NCBI GenBank assembly: GCA_016841605.1
Contig: JAENYV010000002.1
Location: 62,001-126,000 of the forward strand
DNA: 64,000 nucleotides
Direction: 5' to 3'
From: Dethiobacter alkaliphilus
GTDB taxonomy: Bacteria > Bacillota > Dethiobacteria > DTU022 > UBA8154
Part shown: one piece after another, positions 1 through 9,515 of the stretch
Position numbering within the stretch: position 1 is the first letter of the stretch
Layout: every line of letters starts with the position of its first letter
Position numbers and translations under genes: made by a program
Notes under the pieces: generated by a model
What the model saw: the letters and a program-made list of their open reading frames with translations, nothing else
The model's database searches: none
Told to the model about the DNA's origin: nothing

Positions 1-1221
1 TCCGTCTACTTCGGGAGCCTGACCGAAAAACCTTCCATGGAGCATCTTTTTCTTCGGGTCAGAGAAGTCAACCAGTATATCCATCTTTTTGCCCTGCAAT
101 CGGCGATTAAAATTTCGGGACCTTTCCTTTTGTCTGATCATAATTTCCTGCAATCGTCTCCGGGCAACCTGCGTCCCAACCCTGGGACCCTGATCGTAAG
201 CTTTCGTTCTTCTCTCAGGTGAAAAGCGAAAAGTGCCCACCCTTTCAAAAGGGTATTGTTCCAGGAAAGTAAGAAGATTATAGAATTCCTCTTCCCCTTC
301 CCCTGGATAACCTACCATGACGGTAGTTCTGAGCACAGAAGACGGTATCTGTTCCCTGATAGTATGATAGAGCTCTTTAATTTGTTCCGGTGCCGTCTTT
401 CTCCCCATCATGGACAATATTTTTTCATCAATATGCTGAATGGGAATATCCATATATTTACATATATTTTCTTCCTGCGCTATAAGCTTAATTAGCTCAG
501 CCGTAATGCGGGCCGGCTGCGTATACAATAAGCGAATCCACTTTAGACCTTTTATCCGGCTGATGTTCTGCAGCAAAGGGACCAGCATGTACTTTCCGTA
601 ACGATCCTTTCCATACGCAGTAGTATCCTGAGCGATAATATTGATCTCTTTTGCTCCCAGCTTATGTAAAGCTTTTACTTCGGAGATAATATCTTCAAGC
701 GCTTTACTGCGCAGTTTTCCCCGCAGAAAAGGAATCAGACAATATGAACATCTGTTATTGCATCCTTCGGCTATTTTAACGTAAACTGAGTGAGGGGAGC
801 CTGTGATGAAACGATCGTTTTTGGGGTATAGTGGTTTCCCTGTCTTCAGCGGAGGAATATTTTCATTTTGTAAAAAGAGAGGAATTATTGGTGCATGCTT
901 AAACGGCACGATGAGATCGATTTCCGGAATCATCTTCCTTAAGACCGCCTCTGTATAATAGCTTGTCAAACAACCGGTCAGGACAATAGTTTTAAGCTTT
1001 GTTCCGGGCTTGTTCTTGATGCGAACCATTCCTTTAACAGTTTCCAGGGCTTCAAGACGGGCCTCATGCAAAAAGGCGCAGGTATTCACAATTGCTACCT
1101 GTGATTCTTCAGGAACAGAATGAAGAAGATATCCTTCCTTAATAAGGATACCGGCTATTTCTTCGGAATCAACAAAATTTTTTGCACATCCGAGAGACAC
1201 TAAAAAAAACTTTTTCGACAT
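1..1221 (-). CDS. rimO: Ribosomal protein uS12 methylthiotransferase RimO (partial, 3' end off window)
   Basis: Radical-SAM methylthiotransferase that modifies an aspartate of ribosomal protein uS12. An open frame of 407 codons runs from an ATG at 1221 to base 1 without a stop, so the C-terminus is missing. The N-terminal MTTase domain carries three cluster cysteines (about C12, C48, C84). The radical-SAM CX3CX2C motif reads GCNNRCSYC at about residues 153-161. A TRAM-like segment (FNRRLQGKKMDILVDF) sits near the cut. RimO and MiaB are related; the RimO call rests on the LGCAKNFVDSE start and the position after ftsK-rodZ, a common clostridial order. The gene starts 42 bp after the rodZ stop and is probably cotranscribed with it. 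Confidence 0.9.
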   Translation of the reverse strand, partial: MSKKFFLVSLGCAKNFVDSEEIAGILIKEGYLLHSVPEESQVAIVNTCAFLHEARLEALETVKGMVRIKNKPGTKLKTIVLTGCLTSYYTEAVLRKMIPEIDLIVPFKHAPIIPLFLQNENIPPLKTGKPLYPKNDRFITGSPHSVYVKIAEGCNNRCSYCLIPFLRGKLRSKALEDIISEVKALHKLGAKEINIIAQDTTAYGKDRYGKYMLVPLLQNISRIKGLKWIRLLYTQPARITAELIKLIAQEENICKYMDIPIQHIDEKILSMMGRKTAPEQIKELYHTIREQIPSSVLRTTVMVGYPGEGEEEFYNLLTFLEQYPFERVGTFRFSPERRTKAYDQGPRVGTQVARRRLQEIMIRQKERSRNFNRRLQGKKMDILVDFSDPKKKMLHGRFFGQAPEVDG

Positions 1222-1263
1222 ATGGATATTCTCCAGTCAATATTTAGGATTTAGCCGTCATAA

Positions 1264-2100
1264 TTATTCTTTTTTAATAATAATATCAACAGGATTTGTG
1301 GCTTCTTTCCAGTCATTCAGTTCCAAACCGTTTACTTCCAGCCAGGCATACGGCGGATCACCCAGGCGAATCTTCGTCTCCCTGCCGGCCACCGGGAGGG
1401 GTCTTACTTCACCCTGAGTATAAGTATTCTGTTCGATGAAGGCTCCGTCTTCTTCGACTTGATACCAGCATTTGCCGGTAAAGTACAGGATTAGCTCCTT
1501 CTTCTCCACCCCTTTTAACAAATAGACAACTTCTCTTTTATCTGAGGATAATTGAACAAGTTGGGGGGAGGAGTTTTGGGGCTTTTCAGGATTTTCTTCT
1601 CTTCCGGGAGAAGGAATTGTTATTTCCGTTTCTTCCTCCTTTTCACCTTCTTCCTGCGAGCCCTGGGTCAGAACTCCTTGTGAGGGAATTCGTTCATCTC
1701 CGTTTGAATCACCATAGTAACGATACCAGATGCTTCCGCCAAAAATAACAACCAGCAGGATGATCCAGATCAGAGCAACAGCGGGAAAAGACCTCTTTTC
1801 TTTTCCCTGGAACAACTCACTTTTCTGCTCCGCATTTTCTTTCTCGCTCTTTTGCAAAGAAGATTTTTCCTCATTAATTCGTTCGTAATAAGAAAGCAAT
1901 TCCCCGGCATTAATCCCGATGGCATCGGCATAATTACGCAGGGCCCCTTTAATATATACTTTACCGGCAAAACAAGAAAAATCACCTTCTTCAAGAGATT
2001 GCAAAAATCTGACCTGGATTTTGGTTTTCCGGCTAATTTCCTCCAGGCTGATTCCTTTCTCCTGACGTTCCTTTTTAAGTAAAGTACCGATTTCCTGCAA
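1264..2100 (-). CDS. rodZ: RodZ-like cytoskeletal/HTH membrane protein
   Basis: Cell-shape protein family linking MreB to the envelope. An N-terminal HTH_25/Xre-like helix-turn-helix fills about residues 1-75 (LEEISRKTKIQVRFLQSLEE). It is followed by an acidic linker, one membrane span at about 105-125 (ALIWIILLVVIFGGSIW), a low-complexity Glu/Pro-rich linker, and a C-terminal DUF4115 beta domain at about 190-270. The frame stays open to a TTG at 2106, but the TTG at 2100 lies 7 nt after a GGAGG and is preferred. It sits between ftsK and rimO, as in many Clostridia, with short gaps implying one operon. The family also contains uncharacterised membrane HTH proteins, so a role with MreB is inferred. 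Confidence 0.85.
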   Translation of the reverse strand: MQEIGTLLKKERQEKGISLEEISRKTKIQVRFLQSLEEGDFSCFAGKVYIKGALRNYADAIGINAGELLSYYERINEEKSSLQKSEKENAEQKSELFQGKEKRSFPAVALIWIILLVVIFGGSIWYRYYGDSNGDERIPSQGVLTQGSQEEGEKEEETEITIPSPGREENPEKPQNSSPQLVQLSSDKREVVYLLKGVEKKELILYFTGKCWYQVEEDGAFIEQNTYTQGEVRPLPVAGRETKIRLGDPPYAWLEVNGLELNDWKEATNPVDIIIKKE

Positions 2101-2135
2101 AAACAAGCCTCCTTTCTGTCGTCAAAGTTAATTTT

Positions 2136-4457
2136 CTAGTTTTTCGTTCTGATTTTTCCGTCCAGAATGCTCTGAACCTGTTCAGCCCTGACAAGAACCT
2201 GTCTGGGCTTGCTTCCCTCAAATTTTCCGATGATACCAAGTCTCTCCATATCATCAATAATACGTGCAGCTCTGTTATATCCGATGCGAAACCGCCTTTG
2301 GACTAGAGAAATGGAGGCGTGTCCGGTCGTCAAAATTAAGTCAATTGCTTCCGGTAAAAGATTGTCGGTATCTTCCTCCACTACTTCTTCATTTGCTTCC
2401 TCTGTTAAAAAAGAATGTTGATAGAGAGGGCTTTCCTGCTGTTTGATAAAATCAACAACTTTGACTATATCGCTTTCACTCAGAAAAGCGCCCTGAACCC
2501 TTAACATCTTATGCAAACCGATTGGGTGATAAAGCATATCTCCTCGTCCCAGAAGTTTCTCCGCGCCCCCTGTATCCAGGATAGTCCTGGAATCAATTTG
2601 GGAAGAAACAGCAAAGGCAATCCTTGAGGTAATATTTGCCTTAATTAAGCCGGTAATAACATCCACAGATGGACGCTGTGTTGCGATAATCAGATGGATA
2701 CCGGCAGCTCTGGCCATCTGAGATAACCTGACAATGGAATCTTCAACTTCTGAAGGAGCAACCATCATCAGATCAGCAAGCTCATCGATTACAACAACAA
2801 TAAAGGGGAGAGAACCATGAGACTCATTGTATTTGGCAATATCCCGGACACCGCTTTGGGCGAACAATTCATATCTTCTTTCCATTTCCTTAACCATCGC
2901 TCGCAGAGCTAAAGAAGCCTTCTTCGCTTCCGTTACAACCGGAGAAATCAGGTGAGGAATGCCGTTATAAACACTAAGTTCCACAATTTTCGGATCAATC
3001 AATAAAAATTTTACAGCCCATGGAGGTGCTTTAAATAGAATACTGCATAGGATAGAGTTGATGCAAACGCTCTTCCCCGACCCTGTCGAACCGGCCACAA
3101 GGAGATGCGGCATCTTAAGCAAATCAGCAAAAACAGGACCACCGGTAATATCTTTACCCAACCCGGTTATCAGAGGAGAGGTTGAATTCTGAAAAGCGCT
3201 ATCTTCCAGCACCTCCCGGAGATAAACAAGTGATATGATTTTATTGGGAACTTCTATTCCTATTGCCGCTTTTCCCGGAATTGGGGCTTCAATACGGACA
3301 TCGGAAGCAGCAAGATTTAAGGCCAGATCGTCGCTCAGACTGAGTATTTTGCTGACCTTGACACCCGTTTCAGGTTGTATTTCATAGCGGGTCACAGCCG
3401 GGCCGGCCTGCACTTCTTTAATTCTTACTTTTACACCAAAACTTTCAAAGGTATTTTCCAGAGCCCTAGCCCGCTCATGAATAAGTTTCTGCTGTTGATA
3501 ATCCCGCAGCCTGTTTACTTTTGTCAACAGATCCAGGGGAGGCATTTTGTACCCCTCATAAGGTCCGTTATTCTCCACAATAGACTGTGTTATGGAGATG
3601 GGTGTCTCTTTCTCTTTCGTCAAGTGATGATGTGGAACGTTCGTATCCTTATCTTCATCTATCTCCGACTCCGCAGAAATCTCTTCCCGGACATTTGAAT
3701 ATTTTTCCCTGCCGGGAAAGAGAAGCAAGCCGTTTTTTTCTTCTTTATCCTCTTTTTCTCCGGAGTTTTTACTTTCTTCTTCAACCGGTAAGCTAAAATT
3801 AGTGTATTCCTTAATCGTATAGCCGTTTTCTTTAACGGTTTCTTTTTTCTCCTCTACACGGATTAAATTTTTTAAGGAGTTAAAAAGAAAGCCTAAAAAG
3901 TTCCGCACTCCATCCAGTAATTCCAGGAGAGAACTGTTCGTCATTAACAACAGAGCGATTAGACCTAAAGAAATAATAATAATATAACTGCCCAGATCTC
4001 TAAAGAGAAAAAATAAAACCGCGGTCAGTAAAGCCCCTAACAGCCCCCCTCCTTGTTGTAAAAGGCCTAATTCCAACATAGAGTAAAAAATATTTTTCCC
4101 TGCTGTAATCGCCGGTTGCTGCAAAAAAATTCTCAAATGCAGGGAGATAACCAAAATACCAAAAACAATAATCAGACCGATCAGGCGATTTTTTAAATTC
4201 TCTATTTTAAAAGGCCAACAACATCCCAGCGAGACAACAATGAAAAAAAATGGAAGGGCCAGGGCCGCTTCACCCAAAAGTGTCCGGAAAATTAAGTTCA
4301 TCACCGTACCCAACAAGCCTGTCTGTGCGGTAAATTGCAGGCAAACCAGTAAAAACACTGCTGCCGCAATGAATAAAATGGCTTGGACCTGGTTTTTAAT
4401 AGTATCTTTTTTCTTTTGTTTGTTGCTGCTTTTTTTGTTATTTTTTTTTGCTGCCAT
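2136..4457 (-). CDS. ftsK: DNA translocase FtsK/SpoIIIE
   Basis: Membrane-anchored, ATP-driven DNA pump that clears chromosome from the division or sporulation septum. 773 aa: about four membrane spans in residues 25-190, an acidic linker at about 200-290, then the RecA-like motor with Walker A GSTGSGKS at about 456-463 and Walker B FIVVVIDELADLM near 550. The C-terminal gamma winged helix (TTGHASISLVQRRFRIGYNR, about residues 700-720) would read orienting sequences on DNA. An ATG preceded by GAGGTTAAA fixes the start. In a spore former this is the SpoIIIE orthologue; FtsK and SpoIIIE cannot be told apart from sequence alone. It lies 30 bp after uppP and 35 bp before rodZ. Confidence 0.95.
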   Translation of the reverse strand: MAAKKNNKKSSNKQKKKDTIKNQVQAILFIAAAVFLLVCLQFTAQTGLLGTVMNLIFRTLLGEAALALPFFFIVVSLGCCWPFKIENLKNRLIGLIIVFGILVISLHLRIFLQQPAITAGKNIFYSMLELGLLQQGGGLLGALLTAVLFFLFRDLGSYIIIISLGLIALLLMTNSSLLELLDGVRNFLGFLFNSLKNLIRVEEKKETVKENGYTIKEYTNFSLPVEEESKNSGEKEDKEEKNGLLLFPGREKYSNVREEISAESEIDEDKDTNVPHHHLTKEKETPISITQSIVENNGPYEGYKMPPLDLLTKVNRLRDYQQQKLIHERARALENTFESFGVKVRIKEVQAGPAVTRYEIQPETGVKVSKILSLSDDLALNLAASDVRIEAPIPGKAAIGIEVPNKIISLVYLREVLEDSAFQNSTSPLITGLGKDITGGPVFADLLKMPHLLVAGSTGSGKSVCINSILCSILFKAPPWAVKFLLIDPKIVELSVYNGIPHLISPVVTEAKKASLALRAMVKEMERRYELFAQSGVRDIAKYNESHGSLPFIVVVIDELADLMMVAPSEVEDSIVRLSQMARAAGIHLIIATQRPSVDVITGLIKANITSRIAFAVSSQIDSRTILDTGGAEKLLGRGDMLYHPIGLHKMLRVQGAFLSESDIVKVVDFIKQQESPLYQHSFLTEEANEEVVEEDTDNLLPEAIDLILTTGHASISLVQRRFRIGYNRAARIIDDMERLGIIGKFEGSKPRQVLVRAEQVQSILDGKIRTKN

Positions 4458-4487
4458 TTTAACCTCATTATTGTTAAGATAAATTTT

Positions 4488-5282
4488 TTAGAAAAAAAGG
4501 AAATATAAAAGGGAAAAAGCTCCGGCAAACCAGCAATAATACGAAAAATAATGAAATTTACCTTCATTTAAAAACTTAATAAATATTTTTATGGCTAAAA
4601 TCCCCGATAAAAAGGCCAGAACTGCGGCCAAAATGTATAAATAAAGGTATGCCGGAAGCTCCTCCATGTGGAAAATTTCTATCCCTTCCAGGAAAGTGGC
4701 TCCGGCAATAGCCGGCAGAGCCAGTAAAAAAGAATATTTTATGGCGGTCTGCCTTTTTAATCCCTGAAAAAGAGACGCTAAAATAGTTGAACCGGAGCGA
4801 GATATCCCCGGAATAATTGCCGCCCCTTGAAAAAGTCCCACAACTATTCCATCCCAAAGGCTCATCTCTTTCACATTTTTTCCCTGCGGGGATTTGCTTA
4901 TTTTGGCGATTATATGAACGATAAAACCGGTAATCAGCAGCATTAAACTTGTTACGACAGGTTCTTCAAAAAGACCTTTTAAAAACGAACCGAGGAAGAT
5001 TCCAACAACCCCCGTTACAATAGTACCGATGAGTAAAAGAAAAAAGAGTTTCTTTTGTTCGCGGCTTTTGGCCAGACCCTTGAAAAGTGCGACCAGATCA
5101 CCCCAGAAGACAGTTATAATTGACAACATTGTTCCAAAATGGACCAGAACTTCAAATGTAATCCCCTGCTGGGAGATCCCGAAAAGTTGTTGAAAGATAA
5201 CAAGATGTCCCGAGCTGCTCACGGGGAGAAATTCTGTAAAACCCTGCAATAATCCCAGAAAAATCGCTTCTCCCAAACTCAT
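4488..5282 (-). CDS. uppP: Undecaprenyl-diphosphate phosphatase UppP (BacA)
   Basis: Integral membrane enzyme that dephosphorylates undecaprenyl diphosphate, recycling the lipid carrier for peptidoglycan; the family gives bacitracin tolerance. 264 aa, the usual size, with about eight membrane spans. Both family signatures are visible: EFLPVSSSGH near the N-terminus and PGISRSGST in the second half. The ATG at 5282 lies about 10 nt after a GAGGGGG; a TTG two codons upstream is less likely. It works on the pool that UppS (48.8 kb here) supplies. It is followed by ftsK after 30 bp. Confidence 0.93.
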   Translation of the reverse strand: MSLGEAIFLGLLQGFTEFLPVSSSGHLVIFQQLFGISQQGITFEVLVHFGTMLSIITVFWGDLVALFKGLAKSREQKKLFFLLLIGTIVTGVVGIFLGSFLKGLFEEPVVTSLMLLITGFIVHIIAKISKSPQGKNVKEMSLWDGIVVGLFQGAAIIPGISRSGSTILASLFQGLKRQTAIKYSFLLALPAIAGATFLEGIEIFHMEELPAYLYLYILAAVLAFLSGILAIKIFIKFLNEGKFHYFSYYCWFAGAFSLLYFLFF

Positions 5283-5351
5283 TAACAATAACCCCCTCTT
5301 TATATGGGACGACGCTTTAGTTCTTCAGGTTCTTTACTGTTATTTTTTTCT

Positions 5352-6317
5352 TCAAATGCCTAGCTTTTTCCTTCTTGTAAGTTTATCTTTTTGTCCGGCT
5401 ACTATATATTGTAATAAAATTGCATATTTGTCAACTAGAGGTAAAAAAAACGCTGCACCCAACAAATTATAAAGGGCATGAGCATTGGCCACCTGCCTTG
5501 CTACATCCCCTGAGGTCATTTCAGCTATCCGGACGAAAGGATTCCAAAACAGCATAACAAGAAATATGGAACACATATTAAAAAAAAGATGCCCCCAGGC
5601 TACCCTCTTGGCCGCACGTATCGTCCCTATGGCAGCCAGCAGGGATGTTAAACAAGTTCCCAGGTCTGCACCTACAGCTATTGCCAGAGCTTGAGGAAAA
5701 GTTAGGAAGCCTTCTCTCGCCAGAAGGATGACCATTCCAATCGTAACACTGCTGCTCTGAATGATCGCCGCAGCAGTTGTCCCGGTAATAATCCCTTTCC
5801 AGAGAGCTCCGCGGCTGAAAGCAAAAAGCTGCCGAAACAAAACAGTATCTGCTAAAGGGTGCAAAGTTACTATCAATAATTGGATACCACAAAAGAGTAC
5901 CGCAATACTCAGCAATACTTTTCCACCAAACGACCTCTTTAGAAATAACTCCGTAAGTAACAAAATAAAACCGGCAAGCAAAAGGGGAATAATTAAAAAA
6001 CCGGTCTCAATGGAAAAAAGCTGCGAAGTGATCGTCGTACCCAGGTTTGCCCCGATGATAATACTAAGCCCTTGAGTCAGCGTTAAAAAACCGCCGTTAA
6101 TAAAGCCGACGACCATAACCGTTACCAGACTGCTGCTCTGTAAAAAAATAGTTACAATTAAACCGACGAAAAAACCTCTTCCGGGAGTTGATGTAGCTTT
6201 TTTGAGAAGAAGATGAAATCTCCCCCCCGATAACTGGTGCAGGTTACGACTTAAAGCTTTAATTCCAACCAATAAGAGAAGAAGCGCCAGGATAAATTTT
6301 CCTGCAAGAAAGAACAT
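5352..6317 (-). CDS. Na/Pi-cotransporter II-related membrane protein
   Basis: Predicted sodium-coupled phosphate transporter or YjbB/NptA relative. 321 aa of mostly hydrophobic sequence with two inverted halves, each bearing the diagnostic QSSS motif (IFLQSSSLVTVM in the first, AAIIQSSSVTIGM in the second). The bacterial family often has a C-terminal PhoU-like domain of about 200 aa; this protein stops right after the membrane core, so it is the short form. The ATG at 6317 has AAGGGAAAC upstream. It is divergent from tepA across a 119-bp gap and 63 bp from uppP. Phosphate as substrate is inferred from the family. Confidence 0.82.
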   Translation of the reverse strand: MFFLAGKFILALLLLLVGIKALSRNLHQLSGGRFHLLLKKATSTPGRGFFVGLIVTIFLQSSSLVTVMVVGFINGGFLTLTQGLSIIIGANLGTTITSQLFSIETGFLIIPLLLAGFILLLTELFLKRSFGGKVLLSIAVLFCGIQLLIVTLHPLADTVLFRQLFAFSRGALWKGIITGTTAAAIIQSSSVTIGMVILLAREGFLTFPQALAIAVGADLGTCLTSLLAAIGTIRAAKRVAWGHLFFNMCSIFLVMLFWNPFVRIAEMTSGDVARQVANAHALYNLLGAAFFLPLVDKYAILLQYIVAGQKDKLTRRKKLGI

Positions 6318-6436
6318 CCGTTTCCCTTCTTAGGACTTTTTTTATCTTTACCCTAAAAGGCTGCTAAATAGAACTTCTCTCTCATATAATTAAACCTTGT
6401 TGGGGAAAAATAAAAAAAAAGAAAGGGGCAAAAAAC

Positions 6437-7195
6437 TTGAAAAAATATTTTCCTGAAGAACATCTCCAATTTCAGGATCCGCAGGAGAGCCCTGACTTTG
6501 AACAGCCGAAGGAGCAGCCGCCCCAGGAAGAAAAACTGGATAACCTGGAAAAAGTGGGCCAGCTTAACCTCCCTAAGCAGGATAACGATATTTTTATTCT
6601 AACCATTATCGGGCAAATTGAAGGACATCTTGTCCTTCCACCCCAGAATAAAACGACCAAATATGAGCACGTAATCCCCCAGCTTGTCGCTGTAGAACAA
6701 AATCCGCAAATAGAAGGGATACTTCTTATTCTCAATACTGTCGGCGGCGATGTAGAAGCAGGGCTGGCTATCGCGGAAATGGTCAATACTCTTTCAAAAC
6801 CGTCGGTCTCCCTGGTATTGGGTGGCGGACACTCCATCGGGGTTCCGATCGCCATCAGTTGTAATTACAGTATTATTTCTCCCACTGCCACAATGACCAT
6901 TCACCCTATCAGGCTCACCGGCCAGGTTATCGGCATTTTTCAGTTTTTTGAATACCTGGATAAGATGCAGGAAAGAGTCACTGAGTTTGTCAGCAAGCAT
7001 TCGCATGTTTCCAGGGATAAGTTCAAGGAACTCATGTTTAATACCAATCAGCTGGGAAGGGATATCGGAACAGTTCTGATCGGGCAGGAAGCCGTTGATA
7101 TCGGTCTTATCGATGCGGTAGGCGGTCTTTCCGATGCGGTAACCAAGCTGAGAGCACTTATTAAGGAGAAAAAAGAAACAGTGGAGACCCATTAA
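6437..7195 (+). CDS. tepA: TepA/ClpP-like translocation-enhancing serine protease
   Basis: Cytoplasmic ClpP-fold peptidase of the TepA (YmfB) family, linked in Bacillus to preprotein secretion and conserved in spore formers. 252 aa. A charged, Pro/Glu-rich N-terminal tail (about 1-45) precedes the fold. The nucleophile is Ser133 in GGGHSIGVP and the histidine is H156 in TMTIHPIR; an aspartate follows later. The start is a TTG 6 nt after GAAAGGGG. A TATAAT at 6385-6390 could be its -10 box, but the -35 is poor. With ylzJ 22 bp downstream it forms the only plus-strand operon in the window. In Bacillus it lies between rnjB and spoIIIE; here it is flipped. Confidence 0.88.
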   Translation: MKKYFPEEHLQFQDPQESPDFEQPKEQPPQEEKLDNLEKVGQLNLPKQDNDIFILTIIGQIEGHLVLPPQNKTTKYEHVIPQLVAVEQNPQIEGILLILNTVGGDVEAGLAIAEMVNTLSKPSVSLVLGGGHSIGVPIAISCNYSIISPTATMTIHPIRLTGQVIGIFQFFEYLDKMQERVTEFVSKHSHVSRDKFKELMFNTNQLGRDIGTVLIGQEAVDIGLIDAVGGLSDAVTKLRALIKEKKETVETH

Positions 7196-7217
7196 CCATA
7201 AAAGGAGTGAATCCGGT

Positions 7218-7448
7218 ATGGTGCTTTATACCCCTATTCCCCTGGAAGAAATTTTTCAAGAACAGGACGGAGACAAGAAACCTAACTATGTGCAGATACC
7301 TTTTTCCAGGGGAACAATTGAAGTGGAGCCGACTTCCGCATCCACAGCCAAAATAATACGTCTGATCAGCTCCGATGTGGCCGATTATCTGCATCCCGGC
7401 CTTCAGCCAGGAGTGGAAATAAAATTAAAATGGGAACTAAATATGTAG
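7218..7448 (+). CDS. ylzJ: YlzJ-like small protein
   Basis: Small conserved protein of unknown function found next to tepA and spoIIIE in spore-forming Firmicutes. 76 aa, within the usual 65-80, starting MVLYTPIPLEEIF, a typical YlzJ opening (V-Y-[ST]-P-x-P-x-E-x-I). The ATG follows AAAGGAG with normal spacing. It is cotranscribed with tepA (22-bp gap) and followed by a strong terminator at 7502-7531. No catalytic motif is visible. Confidence 0.8.
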   Translation: MVLYTPIPLEEIFQEQDGDKKPNYVQIPFSRGTIEVEPTSASTAKIIRLISSDVADYLHPGLQPGVEIKLKWELNM

Positions 7449-7501
7449 ATTAACTATTATTCTCGGCCTTCCGCAGGAAGAATACCTAAAAAGAAGTCGT
7501 C

Positions 7502-7531
7502 AAGGGTGGCAAATTTTTGCCACCCTTTTAT
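7502..7531 (+). terminator. Rho-independent terminator of tepA-ylzJ
   Basis: A 12-bp perfect stem (AAGGGTGGCAAA pairing with TTTGCCACCCTT), 2-nt central spacer and a T-rich tail (TTTTATT). It lies 53 bp after the ylzJ stop and ends the plus-strand operon. Confidence 0.9.
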
Positions 7532-7581
7532 TCAAAATCCGGGGGACTTTACAGTCTTATCCGCTCATCTTTTTGATTTAT

Positions 7582-8205
7582 TCAATTGTGCTTAACTGAT
7601 ACCCACTGTATTAATTTAGCTTCCAACAAATTCAAAGCACTGACCAATACTTCAAGACCTTTACGATTTATATGGTTTTCAGTCTCCTTGCCAACATTAA
7701 AATATACATTACCATTTAATGCGCAAATTATTGGAAATACTGTTTTGCAATATAAGGTATTTATTTCATTCCTGAGAGTTTTTGGTTTTTTAATTAAAGT
7801 ACCTATTCTTAATAAATTTGATAACCTACCCATACTTGTCGGCATTTTAGCTCTACCGTGTATAAGTGAAAATTCAAAAGCCCAGTCAAGTATGGAAAAA
7901 GTATAGTTAAAACCTTTAATTTTCAAATAATCGTTCTCTTTGCCTTGTTTTTCGAATGCACTTACTATTTGTCTCTTCATTAACCCTGAATATTTTATCA
8001 TCATTTTTTCGTGAGAACCCAAGAATTCTAAATACAAAAGTGAACTATTTCTTGCTGTCTCTAGTGGGTATATTAAAGTTGGGTAATATCTTCTCCACAA
8101 ACTTGTTCCTACAGAACTATCCCTATATCCCATATTCCAATATGACCAGCCATATTTCCAACCATCTTCTTCCAGATGGAAAGTTTCTATATCGAATTCA
8201 CTCAA
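7582..8205 (-). CDS. Hypothetical protein, unrecognised family
   Basis: 207-aa soluble protein I cannot place in a family. It is rich in aromatic residues at the N-terminus (a W-K-Y-G-W-S-Y-W run near residues 17-24), mostly helical by eye, with no membrane span, signal peptide or cysteine cluster. A TTG at 8205 lies 5 nt after GGGGGGAG and fits better than the upstream ATG at 8235, which has no site. It sits alone, tail-to-tail with tepA-ylzJ and 71 bp after cvfB, at the left edge of the accessory region. Codon use is more AT-rich than its housekeeping neighbours, compatible with recent acquisition. Confidence 0.55.
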   Translation of the reverse strand: MSEFDIETFHLEEDGWKYGWSYWNMGYRDSSVGTSLWRRYYPTLIYPLETARNSSLLYLEFLGSHEKMMIKYSGLMKRQIVSAFEKQGKENDYLKIKGFNYTFSILDWAFEFSLIHGRAKMPTSMGRLSNLLRIGTLIKKPKTLRNEINTLYCKTVFPIICALNGNVYFNVGKETENHINRKGLEVLVSALNLLEAKLIQWVSVKHN

Positions 8206-8275
8206 ATAATCTCCCCCCTGTTTGCCAGGGGGCATAAAAGAGGAAACCCCTGGTCAATCCTCTCCTGGAGATCCG

Positions 8276-9130
8276 CTACGGCTGCGGGATCTTGTTTGAG
8301 AGCTCTATGCCGTCTGAGGTAAATTTTATCTTTCTATCTTTCAACAACCTTCCTACCGCCTTCTTAAAGGCACCCTTACTCATTTTCAATTGCTCTTTGA
8401 TTTTCTCCGGTGAGCTTTTATCATTAAGAAGAAGCAACCCTCCACCCTGCTTTAGCCTTTCCAGAATCAATTCAGCGTCTGTATTCATCTGAATATACGC
8501 TTCTTCCTTTAGGCTTAAATCCAGTTTTCCATCTTCTCTTATCCTGGCCACCCTGGCTTCAATAATGTCACCCACCTTATGGCTGCCATAGAACTCTGTC
8601 TTAGGGATTAATCCGTTAAATATATGGTCTACCGCAACTAGTGCCCCCAAGTTATCGTTTATATCATAAATAATTCCCCGGACCCAATCACCCTTCTTAA
8701 AAGGAGAGTCGATTCTCAAAAAATCATAGATACGCATGGTAGCGCACAACCGGTCGCTTTTATCAATATATAAACCCACTATGTACTCCTGACCTTCTAC
8801 TATTTTCGCGGTTTGCTCCTTAAAGGGTAAAAGCAGGTCCTTTGGTAAACCCCAATCCAAAAATGCTCCGATCCTTAAAACTTGTTTTACCTTAAGGGTC
8901 GCTATCTGGCCAAGGACTATTTTAGGTATTTGGGTTGTAGCTATCATTCTGTCTTCCGAATCCCGATAGATAAATACCTCAATTTCATCCATCTCTTCAG
9001 TCCCTGGCGGCACCTGATTACGGGGCAATAGCACCTCATCCTTTAAATTATCACCCCTTGATCCCAGATACGCCCCTATCGAAGACTTTTTGACTACAAC
9101 CAGGGTCTGAATTTCTCCTAACCTTATCAT
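8276..9130 (-). CDS. cvfB: CvfB/YitL-like S1 RNA-binding protein
   Basis: RNA-binding regulator family (CvfB of Staphylococcus, YitL of Bacillus). 284 aa: three S1-like beta-barrel repeats over about residues 1-210 (for example KVKQVLRIGAFLDWGLPKDL and KVGDIIEARVARIREDGKLD), then a C-terminal winged helix (KEQLKMSKGAFKKAVGRLLK). This matches the known CvfB architecture and length. The ATG follows CTAAGGAGAG. It appears monocistronic, with 385 bp of empty DNA upstream. The virulence-factor role known in staphylococci is not implied here. Confidence 0.87.
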   Translation of the reverse strand: MIRLGEIQTLVVVKKSSIGAYLGSRGDNLKDEVLLPRNQVPPGTEEMDEIEVFIYRDSEDRMIATTQIPKIVLGQIATLKVKQVLRIGAFLDWGLPKDLLLPFKEQTAKIVEGQEYIVGLYIDKSDRLCATMRIYDFLRIDSPFKKGDWVRGIIYDINDNLGALVAVDHIFNGLIPKTEFYGSHKVGDIIEARVARIREDGKLDLSLKEEAYIQMNTDAELILERLKQGGGLLLLNDKSSPEKIKEQLKMSKGAFKKAVGRLLKDRKIKFTSDGIELSNKIPQP

Positions 9131-9515
9131 TGTGTTTACTCTCCTTAGAATGTAGATACACTTTATAATTTATCACGAACCCTTACTGTTAATGCCAAGT
9201 ATATTTAAAAACGGGAGGACTACCGTCCGTCGTTTTATTTCTTACCAGTCAAAAAAACAGCGATCCCTCTGACGAAAAAGAACCCTGGCAGACCCTCGGT
9301 CAAAAATTATTAGGGTAAAAAAAAGCCGTTCGAGAAAGATAGACCCTATTTTACATTTAGGGTTAAATTATAAGTATTTATAATCACTTTGGCTGACATT
9401 AAAAAGTTTAACCCCATAAGTCCAAACAGTACAACTAATTCATCAGAATCATCAAATCCAATGTTCAGGGTATCACCCCCCCCTTGAATCCATCATAGTA
9501 TTTTTATGTGAGCAG
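9131..9515. other. 385-bp non-coding interval
   Basis: No convincing ORF, RNA gene or repeat. It holds the cvfB leader and promoter region at its left end and a weak dyad around 9212-9240 (AAAACG ... CGTTTT flanking GGAC ... GTCC) without a T-tail. A short C-run at 9474-9484 ends the interval. Its right end is the 3' flank of the EFR1-type gene. Otherwise featureless, low-complexity AT-rich DNA. Confidence 0.5.

Noticed and set aside
9212-9240. Weak dyad in the cvfB upstream interval as a terminator or small RNA
   Set aside because: Stem is short and imperfect, and no T-tail or promoter is visible.
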